Assembly (NCBI GenBank): GCA_035500775.1
Contig: DATJWY010000023.1
Coordinates: 1-14,274, forward strand
DNA from: DATJWY01 sp035500775
Lineage (GTDB): Bacteria; Pseudomonadota; Alphaproteobacteria; Acetobacterales; Acetobacteraceae
DNA length: 14,274 bases
Direction: 5' to 3'
Part shown: positions 13,251 to 14,274 of the stretch, one piece after another
How positions within the stretch are numbered: position 1 is the stretch's first letter
Layout of the letters: the number at the start of each line of letters is the position of its first letter
Program-made: the position numbers and the translations under genes
The notes under the pieces: model-generated
Databases searched by the model: none
Seen by the model: the letters and a program-made list of their open reading frames with translations, nothing else
What the model was told of the DNA's origin: nothing

Positions 13251-14225
13251 CTATGCCGTCGGCGATCGCGCGGCGCGGACCGGGACGGACGGCTTCGGCT
13301 CTGGCCGCGCGGCGGGCTGGCCGGCGCGCTTCTCCCGGTGCGCCGCGATCAGGTCGGAGGCGAAGGCATCCAGCACCAGGCTCTGATTGCCGCGCCGGGT
13401 CGCCAGGTCGAAACGGCAGGAGACGCGGAGCCGCTCCGGCATCAGCCGCCGCATCTCGCCGCGCGCCACCCAGGCGGCGGCGTAGTGCTCCGGCAGGAAG
13501 CCGATATAGCCGCCGGACAGCACCAGCATCGCCGCCGCTTCCATCTGGAACACGACGGCGCTCGCCTGCCGCAGCCCGAGCGGGTACACGTCCTCCAGAT
13601 GCCAGTAGCCGCGCGCCACGACGCGGTGCTCCCGGATGTCTTCCAGGCCCAGGCGGGAATCCGGCCGGTCGAAGAGCGGGTGGCCGCGCCCGCAATACAT
13701 GCCGTGCACTTCTTCATAGAGCGGCGTGTAGGCGAGGCCGCCGGTCTGGCGGGGAAAGCTGGCGATGGCGGCGTCCAGCCGGCCGTCGAGCAGGGCCGGG
13801 GCGAGGGCGGTCGGCATGTCCATGGTGATGTGGAAATGCACGGCGTGGTCGCGGGCGCTGAAACGGCGAAGACCGGCGGTGAGCGGCGCGTTAGGGTCGG
13901 TGAGCGTGCCGTCCACCACGCCGAGGCGGATATTGCCGGCGAGGTGGTTGCGCAGCGCCCCGGTCTCCGTCCGGTACTGTTCGGCGGCGGCGAGCAGGCG
14001 GCGCGCCGCGTCATAGGCGAGCTGCCCTTTCTCCGTCAGCCGGAAGCCGCCGCGCCCGCGCTGGCACAGCCGGCAGCCGAGCCGTTGCTCCAGCGCCGCC
14101 ATGTGGTTGGAGATGGTCGATTGCCCGACATTCAGCACCGCCTGCGCCGCCGAGAAGCCGCGCGCCTCCACGACCGTCACGAACACCCGCAGCAGCCGCA
14201 GGTCGAGGTCGCTGACCCCTGCCAT
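13251..14225 (-). CDS. LysR-type transcriptional regulator
   Basis: 324 residues. The N-terminal winged helix-turn-helix is clear (LLRVFVTVVEARGFSAAQAV, then GQSTISNHMAALEQRLG, with FRLTEKG forming the wing). The effector-binding domain starts near residue 95 (IRLGVVDGTL) and has the periplasmic-binding-like fold of the family. The C-terminal 30 residues are Pro/Arg-rich and look disordered. It is transcribed in the same direction as, and 137 bases upstream of, the transporter operon, so it is the natural candidate for its regulator; most LysR genes are divergent, so this layout is less usual. The start is placed at 14225 because AGGAGG (plus 14230-14235) is four bases ahead; the ATGs at 14228 and 14240 are also in frame, but the latter has no ribosome site. 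Confidence 0.92.
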   Translation of the reverse strand: MAGVSDLDLRLLRVFVTVVEARGFSAAQAVLNVGQSTISNHMAALEQRLGCRLCQRGRGGFRLTEKGQLAYDAARRLLAAAEQYRTETGALRNHLAGNIRLGVVDGTLTDPNAPLTAGLRRFSARDHAVHFHITMDMPTALAPALLDGRLDAAIASFPRQTGGLAYTPLYEEVHGMYCGRGHPLFDRPDSRLGLEDIREHRVVARGYWHLEDVYPLGLRQASAVVFQMEAAAMLVLSGGYIGFLPEHYAAAWVARGEMRRLMPERLRVSCRFDLATRRGNQSLVLDAFASDLIAAHREKRAGQPAARPEPKPSVPVRAARSPTA

Positions 14226-14274
14226 CATGCCTCCTCGCATTGAGGGTTGGCATAGTATGGATCGTCGCCCGACT

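Noticed and set aside
13074..14243. Long plus-strand frame of 389 codons opposite the LysR gene
   Set aside because: Antisense shadow; the minus strand has a complete LysR protein with all domains.

Overview
The window looks like a piece of chromosome from a GC-rich alphaproteobacterium, most plausibly a member of the Acetobacteraceae/Rhodospirillales. The grounds are very high GC with strong G/C third-position bias, a DUF6481 coiled-coil protein, an IS5-like transposase remnant and two small conserved alphaproteobacterial-type proteins. The taxonomic placement is an inference from memory; the sequence contains no marker gene.

Left part (1-3520). The left edge holds a decayed IS5-family transposase fragment with an in-frame stop. 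Next comes a tight four-gene plus-strand cassette: a Tat-exported metallophosphoesterase, an amicyanin-like cupredoxin, an ECF sigma factor and its membrane-bound zinc-finger anti-sigma factor (start and stop overlap ATGA). A small CopC-like periplasmic protein converges on the cassette from the minus strand. Together they suggest an envelope copper/redox or oxidative stress unit, in which the anti-sigma factor releases the sigma factor on a periplasmic signal.

Middle part (3521-8242). This stretch is gene-poor and mosaic. It carries a small secreted two-cysteine protein, a 108-residue conserved hypothetical protein, a DUF6481 gene on the minus strand that may be read from a leaderless mRNA, and a 547-residue SGNH/GDSL-type hydrolase with a pectate-lyase-like N-terminus and no signal peptide, resembling phage tail-spike-like enzymes. 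Between them lie AT-richer patches, a possible decayed minus-strand gene, a 44-bp interrupted palindrome, a 15-bp direct repeat flanking the DUF6481 gene, and a hairpin-rich 200-bp element bounded by inverted repeats (8021-8217). The stretch has the look of an accessory or remodelled region.

Right part (8243-14225). All genes are on the minus strand. Read in transcription order they are: a LysR-type regulator, a PotD-like periplasmic binding protein, two PotB/PotC-like permeases, a PotA-like ATPase and an MBL-fold hydrolase. This is a complete ABC importer of the polyamine/opine class with its own likely regulator and a likely cytoplasmic hydrolase for the imported compound or a derivative. 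A stem-loop between the binding-protein gene and the permease genes fits the usual need for excess binding protein. A palindrome upstream of the binding-protein gene is a candidate LysR site.

No rRNA, tRNA, CRISPR array or complete mobile element was recognised.
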